NCBI GenBank assembly: GCA_016190585.1
Contig: JACPQH010000050.1
Coordinates: 1-20,622 of the forward strand
Source of the DNA: Chloroflexota bacterium
Lineage (GTDB): Bacteria; Chloroflexota; Dehalococcoidia; Dehalococcoidales; RBG-16-60-22
Reading direction: 5' to 3'
Length of the DNA: 20,622 bases
How positions within the stretch are numbered: the stretch's first letter is position 1; the number at the start of each line of letters is the position of its first letter. The position numbers and the translations under genes are program-made. Below the pieces are notes generated by a model. It saw only the letters and a list, made by a program, of their open reading frames with translations. It was not told the origin of the DNA and ran no database searches. This document shows positions 1 through 7,147 of this stretch, piece by piece.

Positions 1-77
1 CGTTCTCCCGAGTGAACTACAGCCCCTTACACCTATAATCTAGCAAAATTCCCCGGGAAAGGCAAATCCAGGCCGCC

Positions 78-311
78 TCATCCCCCCTCGATCGCCGGCA
101 GCACCAGGACCTCGATTGCCTCACCGCCGGCGTACCCCGCCCGCCTCACGGCCGCCGCCAGCTCCCCGTGCGAGTGCACCACCCGGCCGGCGAGCAGGAC
201 GATGTGCTCCGGACCGAAGGGGATGCGGCCTTCGGCTTCCGCGACTTCACATACAAAGGATGCCGGCTCCAGGACCAGGTGTACTTTCAGCCGGGGCCAA
301 CCCTCAAGCAT
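78..311 (-). CDS. ThiS/MoaD-like small sulfur-carrier protein
   Basis: This 77-residue protein ends in Gly-Gly (PAIEGG), the hallmark of ThiS/MoaD/TtuB sulfur carriers, whose C-terminal glycine is adenylated and thiocarboxylated. The second half (HIVLLAGRVV, then IEVLVLPAIEGG) fits the last strands of the beta-grasp fold. The stretch after the first strand (CEVAEAEGRIPFGPE) looks short for the usual first helix, so the fold may be trimmed. Its ATG lies inside the end of mnmA with an 8-base overlap, so translational coupling is likely. It is the last gene of the sulfur cluster. Downstream of mnmA and with thiN in the same cluster, it could serve tRNA thiolation or thiazole synthesis, but no E1-like (ThiF/MoeB) or ThiG partner is in view. 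The family call is fairly firm; the exact role is open. Confidence 0.72.
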   Translation of the reverse strand: MLEGWPRLKVHLVLEPASFVCEVAEAEGRIPFGPEHIVLLAGRVVHSHGELAAAVRRAGYAGGEAIEVLVLPAIEGG

Positions 312-1452
312 CTTCCTCTCCGCGCTCGATCGTGCCGCCGCCGACGACGATATCCCCGTCGTAGAACACCACCGCCTGGCCGGGCGTTATGGCAAGCTGC
401 TTTTCGGCAAAATCCACTCTCACCCGGCCGCCGGCCAGCGGCGTGACCCGTGCCGGCGACTCCTTCTGCCGGTGCCTGATCCGGGCCTTGACCTCGATCG
501 CTTGCGCTAGACCTTCGAGGCTTATCCAATTGAGGTCAGCCGCGGTGAGCTGCTTGCTGTAGGCTTCTTCCCTCGCGCCGACCACGATGGTATTTTCATC
601 AGGCCTGATAGCAATTACGTACAACCGTTCCCGGCTTGACAGGCCCAGGGAGCGCCGCTGTCCCACCGTGTAGAACATGATGCCGTCATGCGTCCCCAGC
701 ACCCTGCCCCGCCGGTCGACGATCGGACCGGGCGATGGCGAATTCGCCAGGCGGCTGCGCAGGAACACCCGGTAGTCGTTGCCGGGAACGAAGCAAATCT
801 CCTGGCTCTCCTTCTTGCGCGCCACCGCCAGGCCGAGTGCGCCGGCTATATCCCGCACCCGCGTCTTGTCCAGCCCGCCGACCGGCATGAGGGCGCGCCC
901 TAACTGCTCCTGGGTAAGCCCGTAGAGAAAATAGGACTGGTCCTTCGCCCGGTCGGCCCCCTTCTTCAGCAGGAACCGGTCGCCGCGCCGCTCGACCCTG
1001 GCATAATGGCCGGTGGCGATATACGCGGCGTTGAGCTCCCGGGCCTTGTCCAGCAGCGCGCCGAATTTAATAAAACTGTTGCACCGGATGCAGGGGTTGG
1101 GCGTCCTGCCCCGGACGTACTCCCGGCAGAAGTCGGCGATGACGGTGTCCGCGAAGACCTCCCGGAGGTTGACGGTGTAGTGCGGCATGCCGAGCCGGGA
1201 GGCGACCTTCCGGGCGTCTTCGATGGCGTCGATGCCGCAGCAGCCGCCCGAAGCCGGCGCGAAATCAGCATCCCTGGGCCATATCTGCATGGTGACGCCG
1301 ATGACCTCGTAGCCCTGCTCCCGCAGCAGGTAGGCGGCCACCGACGAATCAACGCCGCCGCTCATCGCCGCCAGCACCCGCCCGGCGGGGAATCGTGATA
1401 TCATCTCCCCGGTTTCCCCCGCCGTCAAAGGGGGACCAAGGGAATTTCCCAC
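304..1452 (-). CDS. mnmA: tRNA-specific 2-thiouridylase MnmA
   Basis: MnmA activates U34 of Lys, Glu and Gln tRNAs with ATP and transfers persulfide sulfur to make s2U. The PP-loop SGGVDSS is at residues 31-37. The catalytic cysteine pair is C121 in NPCIRCN and C220 in SQEICF, and GHYAR and FYTVGQRRSLG are also family motifs. The length (382, or 366 from the inner start) is normal. The start is uncertain. GTG at 1452 has a good Shine-Dalgarno (AGGGGGAG, 6 bases away) overlapping the stop of the upstream gene. ATG at 1404 gives a more typical N-terminus but its GGGGAG abuts the codon. The 16 extra residues are coded by a G/C palindrome that looks like intergenic repeat sequence. Sulfur would come from the desulfurase encoded two genes upstream. 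Confidence 0.95.
   Translation of the reverse strand: MGNSLGPPLTAGETGEMISRFPAGRVLAAMSGGVDSSVAAYLLREQGYEVIGVTMQIWPRDADFAPASGGCCGIDAIEDARKVASRLGMPHYTVNLREVFADTVIADFCREYVRGRTPNPCIRCNSFIKFGALLDKARELNAAYIATGHYARVERRGDRFLLKKGADRAKDQSYFLYGLTQEQLGRALMPVGGLDKTRVRDIAGALGLAVARKKESQEICFVPGNDYRVFLRSRLANSPSPGPIVDRRGRVLGTHDGIMFYTVGQRRSLGLSSRERLYVIAIRPDENTIVVGAREEAYSKQLTAADLNWISLEGLAQAIEVKARIRHRQKESPARVTPLAGGRVRVDFAEKQLAITPGQAVVFYDGDIVVGGGTIERGEEDA
1415..1435. repeat. G/C-run palindrome at the mnmA start
   Basis: TCCCCC (1415-1420) pairs with GGGGGA (1430-1435) across a 9-base loop. It lies between the two possible mnmA starts. The C-run/TTTGA/G-run pattern resembles short dispersed palindromes common in bacterial intergenic DNA. 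Only this copy and a looser relative near 5013-5035 are visible, so repeat status is unproven. Confidence 0.3.
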
Positions 1453-1464
1453 GCCCGGCTCCCC

Positions 1465-1665
1465 CTAGAGCAACTCCCGCAGCTCTTCCTGGGCGAGGAG
1501 CGGGCCCGTGTAGCCGCAGGCCGAGCAGGCCAGCCGGAACTCTCCCCTCTCCAGTCGTCCGAGCAGGCGCAGCCCGGCCCCGCAGGACGGGCACTTTCGC
1601 GGCGTTCCGTAGCTCGTCAGGTTGCAGCCGCAGGTGGGTGAAGTGCAATGCTCGTTTTCAGGCAT
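1465..1665 (-). CDS. Small zinc-ribbon protein (66 aa)
   Basis: This 66-residue protein has seven cysteines: C7, C12, C14, then C25-x2-C28 and C47-x2-C50. The last two CxxC pairs form a zinc-ribbon-like knuckle pair, and the N-terminal CxxxxCxC may be a further metal or sulfur site. There is no membrane segment, signal peptide or other domain. Its ATG overlaps the end of thiN by 8 bases, and mnmA starts 12 bases after its stop, so it sits tightly inside the operon between a thiamine gene and a tRNA-thiolation gene. I do not recognise a named family. A zinc-binding accessory role in sulfur transfer or tRNA binding is a guess from position only. Confidence 0.75.
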   Translation of the reverse strand: MPENEHCTSPTCGCNLTSYGTPRKCPSCGAGLRLLGRLERGEFRLACSACGYTGPLLAQEELRELL

Positions 1666-2293
1666 CCTTCAACTCCGCGTTCCGCCGGGCGATACCGATG
1701 GCCATGGTTGCCGCTTCGACCGCATCCGCGCCCAGCGCGAAAAACAGGGGCTCCTTGCCCCACCCTTCCCCTTCGTAAAATACCCTGGGAATGCCGCCGT
1801 ACTGCGTGTGAAGGTAGTCTATTTTCCACGGCATCGAGGCGCCGTCGGGCTCCATGACCGCCTCGGGCTCTTTCGTCCGGTCAATCCAGCCGTAAGTCAG
1901 CCCCTTCGCCGCGCAGTAGCTTTTGACGACTTCCTTGATCCTGGCGTCGCACCGGAAGTTTACGCCGGCGTGAAGCGTATTATCGTACCGGTTCGCCTCG
2001 ATGATGACCCGCGCCATGTGGTCCGAAGTCCCCCACCCCGGCAGGCCGGACGCCCGCGGCAGGCCGCGCACCACCGTTATCCGCCCTTCGATAGCCGCGA
2101 CGTCGCCGGGGGTCTTGGCGCCGGGCAGGGCGTATACCAGGTTGCTCCTGACCTCCGGCATGAGCGCGGCAAACTCCCGGCAGTCCTCAAGGAGTCGAAC
2201 CGCCCTGAGCAGGTTGCCCAGGACGTTTTCTCTGAGCCTGTCCACTTCCATCAAGTCGTCTCCAACAGGTTGAGATGAGCCCGGCGATGACAT
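1658..2293 (-). CDS. thiN: Standalone ThiN-type thiamine-phosphate synthase
   Basis: ThiN joins HMP-PP and thiazole phosphate to give thiamine phosphate, replacing ThiE in archaea and some bacteria, where it is often fused behind ThiD. Here it stands alone (211 aa). Family motifs are SNLVYALPGAK (50-60), GRI (70-72), TSDHMARVIIEANRYD (89-104), DRTKEPE (128-134) and GKEP (179-182). R71 and H92, 21 residues apart, correspond as far as I recall to the catalytically important Arg/His pair of archaeal ThiN. There is no ThiD or HTH domain, which argues against the ThiR-type regulator. ATG at 2293 follows GGAGGT closely and lies 12 bases after the desulfurase stop. No other thi biosynthetic enzyme is in view except the ThiS-like carrier. 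Confidence 0.85.
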   Translation of the reverse strand: MSSPGSSQPVGDDLMEVDRLRENVLGNLLRAVRLLEDCREFAALMPEVRSNLVYALPGAKTPGDVAAIEGRITVVRGLPRASGLPGWGTSDHMARVIIEANRYDNTLHAGVNFRCDARIKEVVKSYCAAKGLTYGWIDRTKEPEAVMEPDGASMPWKIDYLHTQYGGIPRVFYEGEGWGKEPLFFALGADAVEAATMAIGIARRNAELKDA

Positions 2294-2305
2294 CCGGACC
2301 TCCGG

Positions 2306-3469
2306 CTATTTCCTCTTGAGCAGCGGCGACATGTCCCGGAGCTTGGCGACGACACGCGGCAGGGTCGCCAGCAGGTAATCGACATCCTCCGGGGACGTCT
2401 GGCGGCCCATGGTAAACCTCAGTGAGCCGTGGGCCAGCGGCGCCGGCATCCCCAGGGCCAGCAGGACGTGGGAGGGCTCGACGCTGCCGGAGCTGCACGC
2501 CGAGCCGGTCGAGGAACAGATGCCGGCCAGGTCCAGGTTCAGGCACATGGACTCGCCCTCGATATACTCCACGCTGATGTTCACGTTATTAGGCAGGCGG
2601 TTGACGGGATGGCCGTTGAGATAGGTATGGTCGATGCCGTCGAGGATACCCCTGGTCAGACTGTCCCGGAAACCGGCCAGCCGCGCGATCTCCCCGGGCA
2701 TCTCGCGCCGGGCCATCTCCGCGGCTTTCCCCAGCCCGGCTATTCCCGCCACGTTCTCCGTACTCGACCGCCGCCCCCGCTCCTGGCCGCCGCCGTGGAT
2801 AAGCGGCACCAGCTTCGTGCCGCGCCGGAGGTACAGCGCGCCGACGCCCTTCGGCCCGTAAAGCTTGTGCGCGGACAGCGAGAGCAGGTCGACGCCCAGC
2901 TCTCTCACGTTGACCGGGATATGGCCGACCGTCTGAACGGCGTCGGTGTGCAGGTAGACCCCGGCCTCGCGGGTAATCTTGCTTATCTCGGCGATCGGCT
3001 CGATGGAACCGATCTCGTTATTGGCGTGCATTACGGATACCAGCACCGTCTTCGGCGTTATCGCATTTTTCACCGACTCCGGAGAGACGACGCCGTAACG
3101 GTCTACGGGCAGATAGGTCACCGCGAAGCCCCGCCCTTCCAGGAACTTGCAGGTCTCCAGGATGGCGTGGTGCTCGATAACGCTGGTGATGATATGATTG
3201 CCCTTCTTCTCCAGAGCGTAAGCCACCCCTACCAGGGCGGTGTTGTCCGCCTCCGTTCCCGAGCCGGTGAAGACGATCTCCTCATCCCGCGCGCCGATAA
3301 GCGCCGCCACCTGTGTCCTGGCCTCGGCGACGGCGCTCCGGGCTTCCTGCCCGCAGCCGTGAATGCTGGACGGGTTGCCGAAGGTATCGGTATAGTAGGG
3401 CAGCATGGCCGTGACGACATCCGGGTCAACGGGCGTGGTGGCGGCGTAGTCCAGGTAGACCCTTTTCAA
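2306..3469 (-). CDS. iscS: Cysteine desulfurase (IscS/NifS family)
   Basis: This PLP enzyme converts cysteine to alanine and keeps the sulfur as an enzyme persulfide for Fe-S clusters, tRNA thiolation and thiamine. The N-terminus YLDYAATTP is typical. H100 is in VIEHHAILE, the PLP lysine is K202 in SLSAHKLYGPKG, and C325 in STGSACSSGS is the sulfur-accepting cysteine on the long loop of group I enzymes. At 387 aa it is full length. It starts with TTG at 3469, with GGAGGG 7 bases upstream inside the end of the NIL gene, and the gap is only 3 bases. No IscU/NifU follows. The downstream neighbours are thiN, a zinc ribbon, mnmA and a sulfur carrier, so thiolation rather than Fe-S assembly may be its local job. 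Confidence 0.95.
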   Translation of the reverse strand: MKRVYLDYAATTPVDPDVVTAMLPYYTDTFGNPSSIHGCGQEARSAVAEARTQVAALIGARDEEIVFTGSGTEADNTALVGVAYALEKKGNHIITSVIEHHAILETCKFLEGRGFAVTYLPVDRYGVVSPESVKNAITPKTVLVSVMHANNEIGSIEPIAEISKITREAGVYLHTDAVQTVGHIPVNVRELGVDLLSLSAHKLYGPKGVGALYLRRGTKLVPLIHGGGQERGRRSSTENVAGIAGLGKAAEMARREMPGEIARLAGFRDSLTRGILDGIDHTYLNGHPVNRLPNNVNISVEYIEGESMCLNLDLAGICSSTGSACSSGSVEPSHVLLALGMPAPLAHGSLRFTMGRQTSPEDVDYLLATLPRVVAKLRDMSPLLKRK

Positions 3470-3472
3470 GGC

Positions 3473-3715
3473 TTATCCCTCCACCATATCGCCGATGACG
3501 GGGTCGACCCGCACGCCGCTGCGCTGCACCCAGGCGATGCCCTCTTCGATGTCCTTTTCCCGGCCCTCTAGCTCCAGCACCACCCAGCCCTTATCTTCCG
3601 AGACATCGGCGCGGCGAATATTGGTAATGATGTTGTATTTCTGGGAAAGGTTATAGATAATGGGCTCCTTGATCAGCTCCCGGGGAAAGGTAAACATGAT
3701 GCTTCTCCTGACCAT
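3473..3715 (-). CDS. NIL-domain protein (80 aa)
   Basis: The whole 80-residue protein is a single NIL (ACT-like ferredoxin-fold) domain: PIIYNLSQKYNIITNIRRAD, then a strand WVVLELEG, helix EKDIEEGIAWVQ and a final GVRVDPV strand. NIL domains occur at the end of MetN methionine transporters. They also occur in ferredoxin fusions tied to homocysteine synthesis in methanogens. Here there is no ferredoxin or ATPase part. I chose ATG at 3715 because GGAGGG lies 6 bases upstream; an in-frame start 60 bases earlier would overlap thrC. It sits between thrC and the desulfurase, which suggests a sensor or sulfur-handling partner in Met/homocysteine metabolism, but this is inferred from context. Confidence 0.82.
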   Translation of the reverse strand: MVRRSIMFTFPRELIKEPIIYNLSQKYNIITNIRRADVSEDKGWVVLELEGREKDIEEGIAWVQRSGVRVDPVIGDMVEG

Positions 3716-3746
3716 TTCCTGCCCTCCGTTGTTGATTATATTACCC

Positions 3747-4970
3747 TCAGACGCGCGCGCCAAGCACCTCTTCAAAGGATTCCAGGGTGGGCTTGATGGC
3801 GAACGGGTGCACGTTGTCCGCGACGATCTCCTGGGAGCGCGGGCCGGCGCCGGTGATAAGGGCGACCGTTACCTCGTGGGACTTGATGACTCCCGATTCG
3901 ACCAGCCCCTTCAGGCTGGCGATTACCACCCCGCCGGCCGCCTCGGCGAAGATGCCCTCCGTCTCGGCCAGGAGCTTGATCCCCCGGATTATCTCGTCAT
4001 CGTTCACGGCGTAAGCGCCGCCCCCCGACTGCCGGGCCACCCTCAGCGCGTAGTAGCCGTCCGCCGGGTTGCCGATGGCGATCGAGGAAGCGATGGTGTT
4101 CGGCTTCACCGGGTGGACGTGCAGGCTGCTGGCCTTGTAGGCATTGACGATGGGCGCCGAGCCCGCCGCCTGCGTCACGTACATGTGCGTGTTGACCGGC
4201 CCGATGAGGCCGAGCATGGCCAGCTCGTCCAGCCCCTTCCAGATGCGGGTGAAGAGCAGGCCGGAGGCCGCCGGCGATACGATGCAGTCCGGGGCGCGCC
4301 AGCCGAGCTGCTCGGCCACCTCGTAGCCGAGCGTCTTGCTGCCCTCGGCGTAGTACGGCCTCAGGTTGACATTGATAAAGCCCCAGTTGTATTTCTCCAC
4401 CAGCTTGCCGCAGAGCCGGTTGACATCGTCGTAGCTGCCCTCGACGGTCACCAGCACGGGATTGTAGATGGCGGTGCCCACCAGCTTGCCGGGCTCGACG
4501 CCGGCCGGAACGAAAACGTAAGACTTCATACCGGCCTTGGCCGCGTGGGCGGCGACGCTGGCCGCCAGGTTACCGGTCGAGGCGCAGGCCACGGTATCGA
4601 AAGCGAACTCTTTGGCCTTGGTTATGGCCACCGAGACGACACGGTCCTTGAAAGAATAGGTCGGGTTCAGGCAGTCGTTCTTGATGTAAAGCTCATCCAG
4701 TCCCAGCTCCCGCCCCAGGCGGCTGGCCCGGACCAGGGGGGTGTGGCCGGTACCCAGGTCCACCGGCTCGCCCTCCACCGGCAGCAGGTCGCGGTAGCGC
4801 CACATGCCCGGCGGGCCGGCGTTTATCTTGTCGCGGCTGATGGCGCCGGCCATCGCTTTATAATCATAGCTGACTTCCAGCGGGCTGAAGCAAAAATCGC
4901 AGAGGTTTGTCGCGATTAGAGGCAGCTCGCGCCCGCACTTGCGGCAGCGCAGTTCCGTGGCGTACCCCAT
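3747..4970 (-). CDS. thrC: Threonine synthase
   Basis: ThrC turns O-phosphohomoserine into threonine using PLP. The 407-residue protein opens with a zinc-ribbon (C9-x2-C12, C24-x2-C27), as in many bacterial and archaeal threonine synthases. It then has a fold-type II PLP core with K108 in NPTYSFKDR, the STGNLAASVAAHAAKAG phosphate loop and VSPAASG. ATG at 4970 is preceded by AAGGAGGAGGGGG; an in-frame GTG 27 bases upstream would place the start before that Shine-Dalgarno, so it is rejected. Next to the Cys/Met enzyme, it lies at the homoserine branch point between threonine and methionine. It could be read from its own promoter in the 124-base gap upstream, where I see no clear -35/-10. Confidence 0.93.
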   Translation of the reverse strand: MGYATELRCRKCGRELPLIATNLCDFCFSPLEVSYDYKAMAGAISRDKINAGPPGMWRYRDLLPVEGEPVDLGTGHTPLVRASRLGRELGLDELYIKNDCLNPTYSFKDRVVSVAITKAKEFAFDTVACASTGNLAASVAAHAAKAGMKSYVFVPAGVEPGKLVGTAIYNPVLVTVEGSYDDVNRLCGKLVEKYNWGFINVNLRPYYAEGSKTLGYEVAEQLGWRAPDCIVSPAASGLLFTRIWKGLDELAMLGLIGPVNTHMYVTQAAGSAPIVNAYKASSLHVHPVKPNTIASSIAIGNPADGYYALRVARQSGGGAYAVNDDEIIRGIKLLAETEGIFAEAAGGVVIASLKGLVESGVIKSHEVTVALITGAGPRSQEIVADNVHPFAIKPTLESFEEVLGARV

Positions 4971-4993
4971 TTTCCCCCTCCTCCTTCGGGTGC

Positions 4994-5043
4994 TCACCTC
5001 ACCCCCTGCCGTCCCCTCGCCTGATATGAGAGGGGGGCGGGAG
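4994..5043. repeat. C/G-rich palindromic intergenic element
   Basis: CCCCTC (5013-5018) can pair with GAGGGG (5030-5035) over an 11-base loop, flanked by CACCTCACCCCCTGCC. The layout (CT-rich arm, short loop, GA-rich arm, then GGGGGTGAGGTG on the other strand) resembles small dispersed palindromes seen between genes in many GC-rich bacteria. It lies in the gap upstream of thrC. Only one good copy is in the window, so it could equally be a hairpin with a transcript-processing role. Confidence 0.35.
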
Positions 5044-5094
5044 CCAGGTACGCATTCCCGGTGGACTATTTACCGTTTGACGAACAAGCAAACT

Positions 5095-6252
5095 TTACAC
5101 CCGCTCCAGGGCCTGTTTCAGGTCCTCGATCAGGTCGTCGACGTTTTCCAGGCCGATGGACAGCCGGATAAGCTCGTTGCTGATGCCGACCTTGCGCCGG
5201 TGTTCCTCCGGCATGGAGGCGTGGCTCATCGTAGCCGCGTGCTCCGCCAGCGAGGTCACGCCGCCCAGCGACTCCGCTAGCGCGAATATCTTCATCCGGC
5301 GGAGAAAGCTGTTCACCTCGTCGATGCCGCCGTTAACCTCGAAGGACACCACCCCGCCGAAGCCCTTCATCTGCCGGGCGGCGGTATCTCGGCCGGGGTG
5401 TCCTTTCAGGGCGGGATAGTAGACCTTCCGGACGGCCTTGTGCCCGCTCAGGTATTCGGCCACGGCCAGGGCGTTCTTCTCGTGCTGGCGCATCCTGACG
5501 GGCAGCGTCTCGATGCCGCGGATGACCAGCCAGCAGTCGAAGGGTGAGGCGCCGGTGCCCATGGCGTTGTGCAGGAACTGCACCCGCTCGGTAAGCTCGT
5601 CGGTGGTGGTGACGATGGCCCCGCCGACCACATCGGAGTGGCCGTTCAGGTACTTCGTCGTCGAGTGGACCACGATATCTATCCCGTAGTCTACCGGCCG
5701 CAGGAACATCGGCGTCGCGAAGGTGTTGTCGATGGCCGTAAGCAGCCGGTGCTGCTTCGCCACGGCGGCGGCCATCTCCAGGTCGGTGATATTCAGCAGG
5801 GGATTGGACGGGGTCTCCAGCCAGAGCATCCGCGTGTTGGGCCGGAGGGCCGCCTCGATGGCGCGCCGGCTGTCCATCCTGACGAAGGTAAATTCGATGC
5901 CGAAGGCGCTGATGACATTCTGGAAGAGCCGGAAGGTGCCGCCGTAGACATCGTCCGCGGAGATAACATGATCGCCGGCCTTGAGCAGGTGAATGACAGT
6001 GGTGATAGCCGCCATGCCGGTGCAGCAGGCGAAGCCGGCCTTGCCGCCCTCCAGCCGCGCTACCGTGTCCTCCAGCACCTTCCTGGTGGGGTTGCCGGAA
6101 CGGGTATAATCAAAGCCCCGCGTCTTTCCGATATCCTCGAAAGCGAACGTCGAAGTCTGGTGGATCGGCACCGAGATGGCCCCGGTAGCCTTATCCGGCC
6201 GCTGGCCGGCGTGAATCGCCAGGGTTTCGAACCTCAAATTATTTTGCGCCAT
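5095..6252 (-). CDS. Cystathionine gamma-synthase/gamma-lyase (Cys/Met PLP family)
   Basis: This is a 385-residue fold-type I PLP enzyme of the Cys/Met metabolism family. Visible signatures are YTRSGNPTRKVLE (49-61), the PLP lysine K200 in HSTTKYLNGHSDV, and the C-terminal SLGGVTSLAEHAATMSHASMP. Members either join activated homoserine with cysteine (MetB), split cystathionine (MccB/CTH), or use sulfide directly, and sequence reading alone does not separate these. The cluster contains cysE and cysK, which favours a link between cysteine and methionine. ATG at 6252 has an AGGAGAGGAAG ribosome site. The 157-base gap to cysE suggests a separate transcript or a processed junction. The family is certain; the reaction direction is not. 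Confidence 0.93.
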   Translation of the reverse strand: MAQNNLRFETLAIHAGQRPDKATGAISVPIHQTSTFAFEDIGKTRGFDYTRSGNPTRKVLEDTVARLEGGKAGFACCTGMAAITTVIHLLKAGDHVISADDVYGGTFRLFQNVISAFGIEFTFVRMDSRRAIEAALRPNTRMLWLETPSNPLLNITDLEMAAAVAKQHRLLTAIDNTFATPMFLRPVDYGIDIVVHSTTKYLNGHSDVVGGAIVTTTDELTERVQFLHNAMGTGASPFDCWLVIRGIETLPVRMRQHEKNALAVAEYLSGHKAVRKVYYPALKGHPGRDTAARQMKGFGGVVSFEVNGGIDEVNSFLRRMKIFALAESLGGVTSLAEHAATMSHASMPEEHRRKVGISNELIRLSIGLENVDDLIEDLKQALERV

Positions 6253-6409
6253 GTGCCGCTTCCTCTCCTCACTGCTTAAGGTCCCGGGATTACTTATAAG
6301 AATAAAGGTTTTCCGGGCTGAATTTCAAATCCGGGCGGGCCGTCAACAGCCAGCGCCGGGCAGGCAGGTCCCGCCGCCCGGCGTTCGGGGAGCTATAATG
6401 CTTTTCGTC
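6253..6409 (-). other. 157-base gap with hairpin between cysE and the Cys/Met enzyme
   Basis: Reading the minus strand, a strong hairpin follows cysE: CGCCGGGC (6376-6383) pairs with GCCCGGCG (6354-6361) over 14 bases, with no U-run after it. An AT-rich stretch nearer the next gene contains TATAAG, but no convincing -35 lies at the right distance; TTGACG and TTGAAA occur but are poorly spaced. I recognise no SAM, T-box or other riboswitch consensus. It may be a weak terminator or a processing site followed by an internal promoter. Confidence 0.35.
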
Positions 6410-7132
6410 CTATATGCCGGCGCCCAGGCTGAACTCCTTTTCGATGTCTCTCACGATCTGGCTGAGCGCATCTTCCGGCTCGGCGACACCGGCCTCGGCT
6501 TCGAGCCGCTTCAAACGCTCCTCGAGCTTGTGCTGCTCCCGGATGACCGCCCGGATGGCCTCGGCCACGGGGTCGGGCAGCCGGGCGTGCTCGAGCTCGG
6601 CCAGCGGCTTGCGGCGGTCGGTGACGATGCGGCCGGGGATGCCGACGCAGGTGGCGCCCGGCGGCACGTCCTTGATGACCACCGAGCCCGAGCCGATGCG
6701 GGCCCCGTCCCCGATGTTGATGGGACCGAGGGCCACCGCACCGGTGCCGATAACCACGTTATTGCCCACCGTCGGGTGGCGCTTCTTCTTGTCCAGACTG
6801 GTGCCGCCGAGGACGACGCCCTGGTACAGCAGCACGTCATCGCCGATCTCGGCGGTCTCGCCGATAACCACGCCGGCGCCGTGGTCGATGAAGAACCGGC
6901 GGCCGATCCTGGCCCCGGGGTGGATCTCGATCATGGTAAAAAACCGGGTGATTTGCGAGATGAGGCGAGCTACCATGTAGAACCGGCGCGTCCAGAAGAA
7001 ATGGGCGACCTTGTGGGCCCAGAAGGCGTGCAGGCCGGAGTAGCACAGCAAAACCTCGATGACGCTGCGCGCCGCCGGGTCCCGGGAAAAGACCGCCCGG
7101 ATGTCTTCTCTCATAGAAGCAAACATGTTCAT
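6410..7132 (-). CDS. cysE: Serine O-acetyltransferase
   Basis: CysE acetylates serine to O-acetylserine, the substrate of CysK. This is the shorter type (240 aa), with a helical N-terminus holding [16 protein letters not shown] (32-47), then left-handed beta-helix hexapeptide repeats with [11 protein letters not shown] (83-93) and [21 protein letters not shown]. The tail (about 165-235) is charged and probably a coiled coil ([19 protein letters not shown]), longer than the short Ile-ended tail that docks in CysK, though it still ends in Gly-Ile. It starts 15 bases after the cysK stop without a clear Shine-Dalgarno, so coupling to cysK translation is likely. A start at the next Met (two codons on) is also possible. 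Confidence 0.94.
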   Translation of the reverse strand: MNMFASMREDIRAVFSRDPAARSVIEVLLCYSGLHAFWAHKVAHFFWTRRFYMVARLISQITRFFTMIEIHPGARIGRRFFIDHGAGVVIGETAEIGDDVLLYQGVVLGGTSLDKKKRHPTVGNNVVIGTGAVALGPINIGDGARIGSGSVVIKDVPPGATCVGIPGRIVTDRRKPLAELEHARLPDPVAEAIRAVIREQHKLEERLKRLEAEAGVAEPEDALSQIVRDIEKEFSLGAGI

Positions 7133-7147
7133 CGCCGGCCCGTTCGC

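Noticed and set aside
34..39. TATAAT near the left edge as a promoter
   Set aside because: No -35 at suitable spacing, and on the plus strand it would read into the antisense of the sulfur cluster. The 77 bases at the left edge otherwise show nothing definite.
3716..3775. Longer NIL protein starting at 3775
   Set aside because: It would overlap thrC by 29 bases and put the GGAGGG ribosome site inside the coding frame; the ATG at 3715 is correctly spaced from it.
2429..4919. Long plus-strand frames opposite iscS and thrC
   Set aside because: Same reason: low-complexity shadows with no motif, opposite genes with intact catalytic residues.
6253..6409. SAM or T-box riboswitch before the Cys/Met enzyme
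   Set aside because: Expected from the pathway, but none of the conserved core sequences of these elements is present; only a simple hairpin is.
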